A model generated the notes under the pieces. That model was not told the origin of the DNA, did no database searches, and saw nothing but the letters and a program-made list of their open reading frames with translations. The translations under genes and the position numbers were made by a program. A DNA stretch of 64,000 nucleotides from Paraburkholderia humisilvae (GTDB lineage Bacteria > Pseudomonadota > Gammaproteobacteria > Burkholderiales > Burkholderiaceae), in NCBI RefSeq assembly GCF_902859855.1, contig NZ_CADIKH010000014.1, positions 124,001-188,000 on the forward strand, given 5' to 3'. Shown in pieces: positions 26,854 through 36,407 of this stretch (position 1 is the stretch's first letter; every line of letters begins with the position of its first letter).

Positions 26854-28141
26854 TCAAGTGCCTTGTTGTCGTATTAATTTCGACACGTTGCTTCCTTCAA
26901 TACCCACGCGCCAGTTAGGAAACGTCCTAACAGGGTTATCCCTCTGACGAATTGTTTCGTTCATGCAACGCGCAATGAAGCGAAGCAAAACTGGCGTGGG
27001 CACCCAAACGCCGGGCTGAAAATTTTGCATTGCCTGGCGTCCCCGAAAACAAACGTCTTGCAGCACCCGCGGTCGATTGGAACAGACGATTAACCGCATA
27101 TTCTGTGCGAGGGGGCACACAGCCAGGCGTGATTGCTCGTACAACGCACATTGCGTGTGACGTATTTCTCAATGCAGCGCCGTGACCGGGTGAATTCGAT
27201 ATCGACAAAGCTCTATAACGACGACCGCGTTCGACGCGTCGTGACACGACAGGCGTGCGCGAAATGATGTGACAGGAGCATGCATCCGATGCAATCAGTG
27301 TGATCGATCACACGAATCTGGTCTGTCGAATAAGCACGCTAACTATTTCGTAATCCTAGATATCTATGCGATGAATACGCGGTGAAACCGAGCGGCACCC
27401 TTTTAACGGACTGAAGATATCAAGCCCATTACTCTGTTTAAAGTTGACGATACAAGCTCGGCATCGAACGTTGACAAGCTTTCGCTGCTGTCATTCGATG
27501 CGAACAGTGCGCTGGTGAACGGCGGATTCTCGCATCTTGCCGCAGGATGCGCCTGTGACGTACGTCGCGCCTCGCGGCGAGTGACGTAGGTGTCGGCGGT
27601 GGGCCAACAGCCGGAATTTTTCCGACTCGCGAAGCCGTTTTGCTCTCGCTTTTATGTGGGCAAGCACACATAAGCGATAGAACACAACTGAATCATTTCT
27701 GGCACACACCGGTCGCGAGCGAAACAGCGCCTGACTCACGCGTGCAGGGCTGCCCGGCCCCATGGGCGAAACCGCGATACACAAGAATAAATCCAATGAT
27801 ATCAATGGGTTGTGTCATACAAAATCAAAACATATACCCGCGTCCCTACGCCGCGGCCGTTTTACAGAATTGAAACAAAAACACCCATTTCGCCTCGCGC
27901 CTTCCCGTCGAAAGGTTCGTTGCACCGCATCAGTTCTCGTTTTGCGAACGCTTGGCATAGTCCTCGCTAAATGTGAGGCGCAGCACACATGCGAGGACGC
28001 AGACGGAACTTGGAGTCAGACGCGTACCGCATTACGGGGCCGCCCCCGCCACTCTCAGCCGCCCGACCGGCGGCGCAACACGAGGGACGCAGGGCCGGAA
28101 TACAACAGAAGCCGCGAGCGGCTTCGATGCGAGGACCGATC
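26854..28141. other. 1.3-kb gene-poor region, less GC-rich than its surroundings
   Basis: Open frames are short, basic and lack ribosome-binding sites. Notable elements are an inverted repeat TGCAT-CCG-ATGCA (27281-27293) and a perfect 16-bp palindrome (27298-27313). It holds the promoter regions of the GntR gene and the Crp/Fnr gene. An unannotated RNA cannot be excluded. Confidence 0.5.
27298..27313. promoter_or_regulatory. Perfect 16-bp palindrome, candidate operator
   Basis: GTGTGATCGATCACAC is fully self-complementary. The half-sites TGTGA/TCACA look Crp-like but are 4 bp apart instead of 6. It lies about 490 bp upstream of the GntR gene start and 830 bp upstream of the Crp/Fnr start. 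Binding protein unknown. Confidence 0.45.
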
Positions 28142-28876
28142 ATGTTAACCCTTCAATCCGATCTGCACGGCAACCACCTGCTGGGTGCTCTTCCGTCGCA
28201 TGAATGGCAGGCGCTGGCGCCCCATCTCGAACTCGTGCATCTGCGCGCCGAGCAATTGCTGTGTGACTCCGCGCAGCGCATCCACCATGTCTATTTTCCG
28301 ACCACCGCGATCATCTCGATGCTCTCGACGATGGAAGACGGCGGCTCGGTTGAGATTGCCGCAGTCGGCCGCGAAGGCATGACCGGGGTGCCGATCCTGA
28401 CCGGCGGCGAAACGATGCCGAGCCGCGTGCAGGTGCAATCGGCAGGCTTCGCGTACCGGATGACCGCGCAGTGCCTGAAACAGCAGTTCGCGCGCTCGGA
28501 CTTTCTGCGCCGCCTGATGCTGCTGTACATGCACGTGCTGCTCACGCAGGTCGCACAGACCGCCGCGTGCAACCGGCATCACTCGCTGAACCAGCAGTTG
28601 TGCCGTTGGCTGCTGATCGAGGTCGACCGCACGGCTTCGAATGAGCTGACCGTCACGCAGCAGTTGATTGCGGACATGCTCGGCGTACGCCGCGAAGGCA
28701 TCACCGAAGCGGCCGGCAAGCTGCACAACGAAGGGCTGATTCATCACAGCCGCGGACATATCAAGGTGCTCGACCGCAAAGGTCTCGAATCGAAGGCCTG
28801 CGAATGCTACGGGCTCGTACGGCGCGAGTTTGACCGCCTGCTGCCGCGCCTGCGTCAGGCCGAAGCAGTGAGCTGA
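28142..28876 (+). CDS. Crp/Fnr family transcriptional regulator
   Basis: Start at the ATG 28142; the long upstream extension is Arg/Pro-rich and lacks a ribosome-binding site. The 244-aa protein has an N-terminal cupin-like cNMP domain (SAQRIHHVYFPTTAIISML) and a C-terminal Crp-type HTH (VTQQLIADMLGVRREGITEA). The cAMP-contact residues of Crp are not evident, so the ligand is unknown. It precedes the exopolysaccharide locus and could regulate it; that is inference. Confidence 0.9.
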   Translation: MLTLQSDLHGNHLLGALPSHEWQALAPHLELVHLRAEQLLCDSAQRIHHVYFPTTAIISMLSTMEDGGSVEIAAVGREGMTGVPILTGGETMPSRVQVQSAGFAYRMTAQCLKQQFARSDFLRRLMLLYMHVLLTQVAQTAACNRHHSLNQQLCRWLLIEVDRTASNELTVTQQLIADMLGVRREGITEAAGKLHNEGLIHHSRGHIKVLDRKGLESKACECYGLVRREFDRLLPRLRQAEAVS

Positions 28877-29470
28877 GGCGACGCCGCATTTGAAGCCGTG
28901 TGGCAAGTCGTCTCGATGTAACCGGATCAAAACAACGACAACAGCAGTCTTGAGTTTCCCGGGCGCTGCGCGCTGCCTGGACGCACACCGCAAGGGTGCG
29001 GGCGCGTGGATCGCTCAGTGGAAATGCTTCTCGCGATAGCAGAAGAACGGGGATCAGGCTGGCGGCAGCCACGGAAGGCTGCCGCCATGCTTGTCGGGCG
29101 CCGCGGTTTCAACGGTAAAGCGCCCGCGCATCGCTCCCTCATCCGCCGCAATCGACACATCGCATCGCTTCGCTTTACGCGTGACGTTGCGCAGTACCTC
29201 GCCTCGCCGGTGTGCCGATCACCCCATGCGAGCGCCCGTGCATCGCGCCGCATCGGTTCGATTCCGAACAGAGTCGGTAGCCAATAGCGCTTAGCTTCAC
29301 GTACACGGGCCGTGCAGCCGGGACCACTCACGTCAGCACTCAGCACATCGGCCATATCGAACGCTGTTGCGTGGCCGATGATGTTCACGCACGCAACACG
29401 CGCAACACATCACGCGCCACCACATGGCAACGCCGCGCTCCGGCGCGACTGGCCATTTGCGGAGGGGAAC
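28877..29470. other. Intergenic region before the carrier-fusion gene
   Basis: About 590 bp with no supportable gene. The frame continuing into the downstream gene is open from 29312 but its composition is poor and the good ribosome-binding site is only at 29461. Confidence 0.45.
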
Positions 29471-32400
29471 ATGCAAGGACAGACCAGTGTCGGCCGGACC
29501 ACGACAACGCGTGCCGATACAAACGCAAACAAGGACGCCATGCCCGCCACGGACGTCGCGCCACCGACGCGCGCAATACTCCATACGCCTTCGCCTGAGC
29601 GCATCGCACGCTCGCAAATGAGCACATTCGCGGCTGCGCTGCAGGCCCGCACAGGCGTCGATTGCAGCGACTATGAAGCGATGCACGCGTTCTCGGTGCG
29701 CGACTACCGCACCTTCTGGCGCGCTTTCATCGAGTCGACAGCAGGCCTCGATTACGCGGGCGACCCCGATCCGGTCTGCGTCGGCGATGTGTGCGAGCAT
29801 GCAACGTTCTTTCCGAATCTCGAACTGAACTTTGCGGACAACCTGCTTGGCACACAGCTCGCCCCCGCGAGCGCGCCGGCACTGACCGCCTGCCACGCGG
29901 ACGGTCGGCGCGTGCGCCTCACGCGCGGCGAGTTGCGCGAACGCGTCGCACGGCTGGCATGCGCGCTCGAGCGGCTCGGTGTAAAAAGCGGTGACCGTGT
30001 CGCCGCGGTGATGCGCAACGATGAGCAAGCAATCGTCACCGCGCTCTCGATCGCGGCGCTCGGCGCGACGCTGTCGACAGCGTCGCCGGAAATGGGCAGT
30101 GAAGCGCTGCTCGATCGCTTCGAACAGCTGTCGCCGCGCCTGCTGTTCGCGCACACCGCGACGCTGCCGTCCGACACCGGCATGACACCTGCGGAAAAAG
30201 TGGCAAAGCTTGCCACGGTCATCCGCTCGCTCGACGGTGTCGTGACCCTTGACGATGGGCCGCTGCCCGCCGGCCTCATCCAGCCGGTCCATTCACTCGC
30301 GAAGCTGATCGCGAGCGCCAACGCGGCTGACTTCGTCTGGCGCCGTTTCCCGTTCAACCAGCCGCTTTTCATCATGTTTTCGTCGGGCACGACCGGCAAA
30401 CCGAAGTGCATCGTGCACGGCGCAGGCGGCTCGCTCATTGAGCATCTGAAGGAACACCGGCTGCATAGCGATCTGCGACCCGGCGACAAGATGTACTTTC
30501 ACACATCGTGCGCGTGGATGATGTGGAACTGGCAGCTATCGGCGCTCGCGTCGGGGGTCGAGATCGTCACGTACAGCGGACCGCTCGCGAGCGTCGATAC
30601 GTTATGGCGTCTGGTCGCCGACGAACAGGTGACGGTGTTCGGCACGAGTCCCGCCTATCTGAAGATGTGCAGCGAAGCCGGTCTCGAACCCGCGCGCGAG
30701 TTCGACCTGCATGCGCTGCGCGCAATGATGTCGACCGGCGCGGTGCTGTTCGATGCGCAGTTCGAGTGGATACGCGACCACGTCAAACCTCTGCAGCTGC
30801 AGTCGATTTCCGGCGGCACCGATATTCTCGGCTGCTTTGTGCTTGGCAATCCGAACCTACCCGTCTTTACCGGAGAAGCGCAGTGCAAGTCGCTTGCGCT
30901 CGATGTGCAGGCGTGGGACAACAGTGCCGGCGCGCCGGCACAGGGAATTGGCGAACTGGTCTGCGCGAATCCTTTTCCGTCGCGGCCGCTCGGCTTTTTC
31001 GGCGACCCGGACGGTGCGCGTTTCCATAAGGCGTATTTCGCGGCCAATCCGGGCCTATGGACGCACGGTGACCTGATCGAGTTCTCCGCGACAGGCAGCG
31101 CAAGGCTGCACGGCCGCTCGGACGGTGTGCTCAACGTGCGCGGCGTCAACGTCGGGCCCGGCGAAATCTACCGTGTGCTGAGCGACATCGAAGGTGTGCG
31201 CGAAGCGATGGTTGTTCAGCAAAACGTACCCGCCCGCGCCGCGCCGCGTCGCGCACCGTCAGCGCAGACGCCGGTTGAATACGACCGGCGCGTCGTGCTG
31301 CTCGTCGTGCTGCAGAACGGCGTTGCGTTGAACGGCGCACTGATCGCGCATATGCGCCGCGAACTCGCGCGCCGCGCGTCGCGCGCGCATGTGCCCGATG
31401 TCGTGATGCAGGTCGACGCGCTGCCGGTCACGCATAGTGGCAAGCCCTCCGAGGCCGCCGCGCGCAACGCGGTGAACGGGTTGCCGGTCGGCAATACCGG
31501 CGCGTTGCGCAACCCTGAATGCCTGGACGTGATCCGCAACCATCCGGCGCTGACCGTCACCGCGCGCGAACTGCCGCCGCCGGGCGAAACGGCCGAAGAC
31601 CTCGAGCGCTATCTGCAGGCGCTGTGGGAACGTCTTTTCGATCTGACGCCGATCGGGCGTGACGACAGTTTCTTCGACCTCGGTGGCGACTCGCTGCTCG
31701 CCGCGGCGATGATCGCCGAAGTCCAGCAGGCGACCGGTGCGACGATCTCGCTCGCCACGCTGCTCGCCGCACCGAGCGTCGCGCAGCTGGCCACCCATAT
31801 CCGCGGCAGCCACGCCGGCGAAATCGCCGCGTCGCAGATTATCCTGCCGCTGCGCGCCGGCACCGGTGCGCCGGTGTTCTGGGTGCATAGCATGGCCGGT
31901 TCGGTGATGGAATGCCTCGCAGTCATCCATACGCTGCGCACGCCGCGTCCGTTTATCGGCATCCATGCACGCGGGTTGAACGGCGAAGCACCGCCGCTGC
32001 AAAACGTCGAGCAGATGGCGAGCTCGTATATCGCCGAAATGCGCAGCGTGCAGCCGCACGGCCCCTACTCGCTGGTCGGCTATTCGTTCGGCGGGTTGGT
32101 CGCGTACGAAATCGCGCAGCAATTGCATCGCGCGGGCGAACAGGTCGAGATGCTCTGCCTGGTCGACACCTACGTGCATGAACGCTGCCTGCCATGGGGT
32201 GCATGGCTGCGTTTCCAGCGCGGCTACGTGAAGCGTCAATGGCGCACGTTCAGCGGCCTGCCGCTCGCGCAGCGTGTCGGCTTCGTGAAACGCAAGCTCA
32301 ACGGCGCGGCAGACAAGATCCGGCTGCGCCTCGGCCACATGGCGCACAAGCCGTTTCCGCAGATCGCGCATTTCCCGCCCGTGCTGGTACGCGTGCGCGA

Positions 32401-32698
32401 AGCGATGCGCGTCGCGATGACGACCTATCGGCCCGCACCGTATATGGGCGGACCGGTTCACTATGTCCGCGCGGCGCTGCTCGACCCCGAACGCGGCGAT
32501 CCGCTGCCGCTGTGGCGGCGGGTCGCACGGCGTGGCCTCGCGATCGCGAACGTCGACGGCAGCCACACCGATATGATTCTCGAGCCGAATATCGACGTGC
32601 TAGCCGCCGCGCTGGACCGGGTATTCAGCAATGAAATTGCGCCGTCAGGTTCGCAGTCGGCATCGGCCGCGCTGCGCACGAAGAGCGGATACGCGTGA
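29471..32698 (+). CDS. Acetoacetyl-CoA synthetase-like adenylation / carrier / thioesterase fusion
   Basis: GGAGGGGAAC precedes the ATG. The 1075-aa protein has three parts. Residues ~40-690 are an acetoacetyl-CoA-synthetase-like adenylating domain (P-loop SSGTTGKPK near 305; SGKPSE lysine near 657). Residues ~705-780 are a phosphopantetheine carrier domain, FFDLGGDSLLA, with attachment serine near 741. Residues ~800-1060 are a type I thioesterase (GYSFGG serine near 872, final GSHTD histidine near 1032). No condensation domain is present. It should activate a short acyl or beta-keto/hydroxy acid, load it on the carrier and hydrolyse or transfer it. Substrate unknown; it borders the acyltransferases of the exopolysaccharide locus. 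Confidence 0.88.
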   Translation: MQGQTSVGRTTTTRADTNANKDAMPATDVAPPTRAILHTPSPERIARSQMSTFAAALQARTGVDCSDYEAMHAFSVRDYRTFWRAFIESTAGLDYAGDPDPVCVGDVCEHATFFPNLELNFADNLLGTQLAPASAPALTACHADGRRVRLTRGELRERVARLACALERLGVKSGDRVAAVMRNDEQAIVTALSIAALGATLSTASPEMGSEALLDRFEQLSPRLLFAHTATLPSDTGMTPAEKVAKLATVIRSLDGVVTLDDGPLPAGLIQPVHSLAKLIASANAADFVWRRFPFNQPLFIMFSSGTTGKPKCIVHGAGGSLIEHLKEHRLHSDLRPGDKMYFHTSCAWMMWNWQLSALASGVEIVTYSGPLASVDTLWRLVADEQVTVFGTSPAYLKMCSEAGLEPAREFDLHALRAMMSTGAVLFDAQFEWIRDHVKPLQLQSISGGTDILGCFVLGNPNLPVFTGEAQCKSLALDVQAWDNSAGAPAQGIGELVCANPFPSRPLGFFGDPDGARFHKAYFAANPGLWTHGDLIEFSATGSARLHGRSDGVLNVRGVNVGPGEIYRVLSDIEGVREAMVVQQNVPARAAPRRAPSAQTPVEYDRRVVLLVVLQNGVALNGALIAHMRRELARRASRAHVPDVVMQVDALPVTHSGKPSEAAARNAVNGLPVGNTGALRNPECLDVIRNHPALTVTARELPPPGETAEDLERYLQALWERLFDLTPIGRDDSFFDLGGDSLLAAAMIAEVQQATGATISLATLLAAPSVAQLATHIRGSHAGEIAASQIILPLRAGTGAPVFWVHSMAGSVMECLAVIHTLRTPRPFIGIHARGLNGEAPPLQNVEQMASSYIAEMRSVQPHGPYSLVGYSFGGLVAYEIAQQLHRAGEQVEMLCLVDTYVHERCLPWGAWLRFQRGYVKRQWRTFSGLPLAQRVGFVKRKLNGAADKIRLRLGHMAHKPFPQIAHFPPVLVRVREAMRVAMTTYRPAPYMGGPVHYVRAALLDPERGDPLPLWRRVARRGLAIANVDGSHTDMILEPNIDVLAAALDRVFSNEIAPSGSQSASAALRTKSGYA

Positions 32699-32712
32699 CA
32701 TGATCTCGTGAA

Positions 32713-32740
32713 GCGAGGCCCCGCCTGCGCGGGGCCTCGC
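32713..32740. terminator. Hairpin between convergent genes
   Basis: Perfect 12-bp stem GCGAGGCCCCGC / GCGGGGCCTCGC with loop CTGC. It has no T tract, so it may be a weak bidirectional or Rho-assisted terminator. Confidence 0.5.
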
Positions 32741-32788
32741 GCGTCGTCGACGCCCGGCGTGTCCGTTGCCCGGAGCACCGCCCCTCTA

Positions 32789-33847
32789 CTACTCCGTGCG
32801 TTCCGCCGCCAACGGATTCGCACTCGATGGCAGCGGCACGCGCGAACGTGAGCGTGTGTCGAGCGTGCGCCGTGCGAATTTGAAGAGCGGCCGGTCGACG
32901 AACCGGTAGAACACGCAGCCCACGCAGGTCGCACCGATCACGGCCAACACCGCGCCGAGCGGCGCGCGAATGTTGAAGCCGTGTACCACCTTCGGCAGCA
33001 GCTTGCGCATCGATTCGACGACGAACGGATGGCTCAGATAGGTCGCGTAGCTCGCGTCGCCGATGTACATCAGCGCGCGCGTCGCACGGTTGTCGCGAAT
33101 CGACTCCTCGAGGCTCAGCGCGCACATCAGCAGAGTGAACGTCGGCACGCCGTTCCTGACGAGCGGCGAGCTGCCGGGCAGCGCCCACTCCGCATAGGTC
33201 ATCAGCACGTACATCGCGAGCGCGCCCGGCAATGCGAGCGTCGCGGGCACCCGCACGCCGCGCTTCCAGACGTACCAGGTGACGAAGCCGATCGGGAATT
33301 CGAGCACGCGGTCTTCCGCCAGGAAACGGCCGAGCGCGAAACTCGAATGCGCGGCCAACGCGGCGAAATAAAGCGTACCCAGCGCAAGCGCGATAAACGC
33401 GAACCTGCGCTCGCGCATCAACAGCAGCGCAACGGCGGTGACGACGTAGAACAGGATTTCGTAGTTGAGCGTCCAGCCAACGAACAGCATCGGAAACAGC
33501 TGCCCGCTTTCCTTCGTGTAAGGAATGAAGAACAGCGACTTGAAGAGTTCGACGACATTGGCCGTCGTCGAATTGAACAGATCGGGCCGCACGATCGCGC
33601 CGCAAAAGACCACGAGCGTCATCAGCCAATACAGCGGCACGATGCGCGCCACGCGGCTCACGACAAATTCGCGCAGCGTGATCGTGCCCGCGCTCAATGC
33701 AAGCGCGATCACGAAGCCGGACAGCACAAAGAAGATATCGACGCGAAATGCACCAAATGCCGTGCCGTTCGTGATCATCACATGGTGCACGATGACCGTG
33801 GTCGCCGCCACCGCGCGAAGAATTCTTATTGAGTTGAGCTTACGCAT
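32789..33847 (-). CDS. Acyltransferase 3 family membrane protein
   Basis: About 352 aa from MRKLNSIRILRAVAA (an ATG seven codons upstream is possible). It has about ten TM helices and the family pattern: RILRAVAATTVIVHH with the catalytic histidine, then FRVDIFFVLSGFVI. Acyltransferase-3 proteins (OafA/ExoZ-like) add acetyl or other acyl groups to sugars from acyl-CoA. It is convergent with the carrier-fusion gene. Target sugar unknown. Confidence 0.9.
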   Translation of the reverse strand: MRKLNSIRILRAVAATTVIVHHVMITNGTAFGAFRVDIFFVLSGFVIALALSAGTITLREFVVSRVARIVPLYWLMTLVVFCGAIVRPDLFNSTTANVVELFKSLFFIPYTKESGQLFPMLFVGWTLNYEILFYVVTAVALLLMRERRFAFIALALGTLYFAALAAHSSFALGRFLAEDRVLEFPIGFVTWYVWKRGVRVPATLALPGALAMYVLMTYAEWALPGSSPLVRNGVPTFTLLMCALSLEESIRDNRATRALMYIGDASYATYLSHPFVVESMRKLLPKVVHGFNIRAPLGAVLAVIGATCVGCVFYRFVDRPLFKFARRTLDTRSRSRVPLPSSANPLAAERTE

Positions 33848-34118
33848 CTGGCACCCATAGTGGGACATTCGCCGCAGGATTCTACGTAGACGAAATAGCG
33901 TGGATCAGACAATGTCCCGGCTGCGTCCGCCGCTCGCGTTCGCTGCACCGGAAACGGCACACAGTTGTCCGTCGACGCCTGGCGATTGGCCGATATCGCC
34001 GCACCGCCGCGACCAGTATTGACGGGCAGGCTGCGCGAACCAGCGACGCGGCCGGCGGCGCTTTGCGTTGCACGGATCACGAACAGACCGGCGAGATGGG
34101 CAACATTCGGGGTACACA

Positions 34119-36221
34119 ATGAATCCACGGCAGATGAACGTCAGCATGCTCGCGGCCGAGCGCCATGCTTACGCGCCCTACATCGACGGTCTGCGCGCCA
34201 TCGCGGTACTCGCGGTGATCCTCTATCACCTGCATGCGCAGTGGCTGCCCGGCGGCCTCGCGGGCGTCGATATCTTCTTCGTCATTTCCGGCTTCGTTGT
34301 CAGCGCATCGGTCGGCGGCCTCAGTTCGGTGAGCCTGCCGCGCTTCATGCTGTACTTCTATGCGCGTCGCGTGCAGCGTATCGCGCCGGCGCTGATCGTC
34401 TGCCTTGTCATCACCGCGCTCGCGTCGGTGCTGTTCATTCCATCCGCGTGGCTAAGCGACACGAACTCGAAAACCGGGCTTTTCGCGTTCTTCGGGCTGA
34501 GCAATCTCGTGCTCGCGAAGACCGGCAACGACTATTTCTCGCCGCGCGTCGAATTCAACCCGTACATGCATACGTGGTCGCTCGGCGTCGAAGAGCAGTT
34601 TTATCTGATCTTTCCGCTGCTGTTCTTTCTATGGGTCAGCCGTGCGCCGCGCAAAAAGCGGACCCTCGCATTTTTCGCCGGCGGCTTTGTCGCATCGCTT
34701 GTCTGCGCGAAGTGGCTCGCGTCAGGTCACCCGACGCTGGCGTTTTACCTGATCTTCAGCCGCTTCTGGGAACTTGCGGCAGGCGTCCTGCTGTACCAGG
34801 CGCTTGCGTTGAGCGGACGTCCATTCGGCGTCGCCGAACGGGGCGCCACGAAGGTCGCATCGGGCGCGGCGCTGCTTTCGCTCGGCCTGGTCGGTGCAGG
34901 CCTCGCACTATCGAAGCCGAGCACGTTTCCGTTTCCGGGCGCATTGCTGCCGGTAGCCGGCACACTCGGTCTGCTCGCCTTTCTGCATGGCCGGCGCACT
35001 GAAGGCGTGCTGCATCGGGTGCTCGCGTCGCGCGGCGTGGTGTTCGTCGGCAAGATTTCGTACTCGCTGTATCTGTGGCACTGGCCGGTGATCGTGCTGA
35101 TGCGCTGGACCACCGGCATCGACACCGCACCGTTGCAAGCAAGCGCCGCCGTGCTCACGTTCGCGTTTGCCACCGCGTCGTATTACTTCGTCGAGAACCC
35201 GGTCCGCCGCGCGCGCCGCCTGCGGCAATGGCCGCGCGCGGCGGTCGTCGGCTCCGGATTCGCCGCGATTGTGCTCGGCGCGGCGCTCACATTCGGCCTT
35301 TACCATGAGCAGCCGCGGCTTTCGCTGAGCGTCGTCTCGCATCAGGCCGACGACTGGTATCCATACGGTGCGCTCAACCTGCGCTATGCGGGCTGCAGCG
35401 AGAAGTGGGACGCGCGCAAGCTCGACGACGGTCCCGTCTGGACCTACTCGCGTGTCGGCTGCAACGTGCCCGCGCGCTACACATCGCGACTGTTCGTGAT
35501 CGGCGATTCGCATGCAATGGCATACAGCCTGATGTTCCGTGAACTGGCGCTGCAAACCGGTGTTCAGGTGCTGTCGTACAACAACGGCGGTTGCGCGTTT
35601 ATCGGCTTCCTGCCGATGGATGGCGCGGACGCCGAACGTTGCAAGGCATACGACGCCGATGCATTCGCCGAAATACTCGCGAAGCTTCGACCGGGCGACG
35701 TCGTCTTTATGCCGTCGCTGCGGCTGCCGCGTTTCTCCGACCAGTTCGCGCGCTTCGACGATCGCGCCGCTCACGATGCGATGTTCAGCCACGCATCACT
35801 CGCCGAACGCCATGCGCGTGAGCAGGACGCGATCCGGCAACTGCGCGAGCTGACCGCCAAAGGCGCGAAGATCGTGCTCGAAGCACCCGAACCCGTGTTC
35901 AGGATGCCGGCGTTCCGCTGCGCCGACTGGTTTAATCGCGACAATCCGATCTGCACGCCTGGCGGACAGATGATACGCGCGGACGTCGAGGCGTATCGCG
36001 CGCCCGTGCTCGATTCCTACGCACGCATCGTGCAAGCGGTGCCGTCGGTCAGCGTGTGGGACCCGCTGCCCATCCTCTGCCCCGATGCGGTCTGTTCCAT
36101 GCATGCGGACGGCGTGCCGCTGTACTTCGACGGCGACCATATCAGCGGGTATGCGAACCGCCTGCTTGCGCCGCATTTTCAGCAGTTCATCGCCAATCTG
36201 ATGGATGCGCCGCGGACGTGA
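34119..36221 (+). CDS. OafA-type acyltransferase with C-terminal SGNH domain
   Basis: The 700-aa protein combines an N-terminal acyltransferase-3 membrane domain (YIDGLRAIAVLAVILYHL; GVDIFFVISGFV; SLGVEEQFYLIFPLLFF; SYSLYLWHWPVIVL) with a periplasmic SGNH domain (FVIGDSHAMAYSLMF and DGDHISGYANRLL with the catalytic Asp/His). Such fusions O-acetylate LPS or polysaccharides. Start at 34119 (MNPRQMNVS) has a GGGG-rich upstream region. It diverges from the previous acyltransferase. Confidence 0.93.
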   Translation: MNPRQMNVSMLAAERHAYAPYIDGLRAIAVLAVILYHLHAQWLPGGLAGVDIFFVISGFVVSASVGGLSSVSLPRFMLYFYARRVQRIAPALIVCLVITALASVLFIPSAWLSDTNSKTGLFAFFGLSNLVLAKTGNDYFSPRVEFNPYMHTWSLGVEEQFYLIFPLLFFLWVSRAPRKKRTLAFFAGGFVASLVCAKWLASGHPTLAFYLIFSRFWELAAGVLLYQALALSGRPFGVAERGATKVASGAALLSLGLVGAGLALSKPSTFPFPGALLPVAGTLGLLAFLHGRRTEGVLHRVLASRGVVFVGKISYSLYLWHWPVIVLMRWTTGIDTAPLQASAAVLTFAFATASYYFVENPVRRARRLRQWPRAAVVGSGFAAIVLGAALTFGLYHEQPRLSLSVVSHQADDWYPYGALNLRYAGCSEKWDARKLDDGPVWTYSRVGCNVPARYTSRLFVIGDSHAMAYSLMFRELALQTGVQVLSYNNGGCAFIGFLPMDGADAERCKAYDADAFAEILAKLRPGDVVFMPSLRLPRFSDQFARFDDRAAHDAMFSHASLAERHAREQDAIRQLRELTAKGAKIVLEAPEPVFRMPAFRCADWFNRDNPICTPGGQMIRADVEAYRAPVLDSYARIVQAVPSVSVWDPLPILCPDAVCSMHADGVPLYFDGDHISGYANRLLAPHFQQFIANLMDAPRT

Positions 36222-36407
36222 ATATATTGATTGAACAGGGCTCGCGCGCGCAACCGATGCCCGCGGGCGCAGCCGTGGTTTATCGGCGCGGTTGAGGCGC
36301 GTGGGTCAGCCGTGGGGTTGAATCGCCTGGATGAATCGCGCAGTCGCATCGCACCGTTGTTGGAATCGCGCCGTCATTGGCGCGCCCCAACTCTGATCCA
36401 CTCGTGA

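Noticed and set aside
27298..27313. Canonical Crp site
   Set aside because: Half-sites are 4 bp apart; Crp needs 6, so I list it only as a palindrome.
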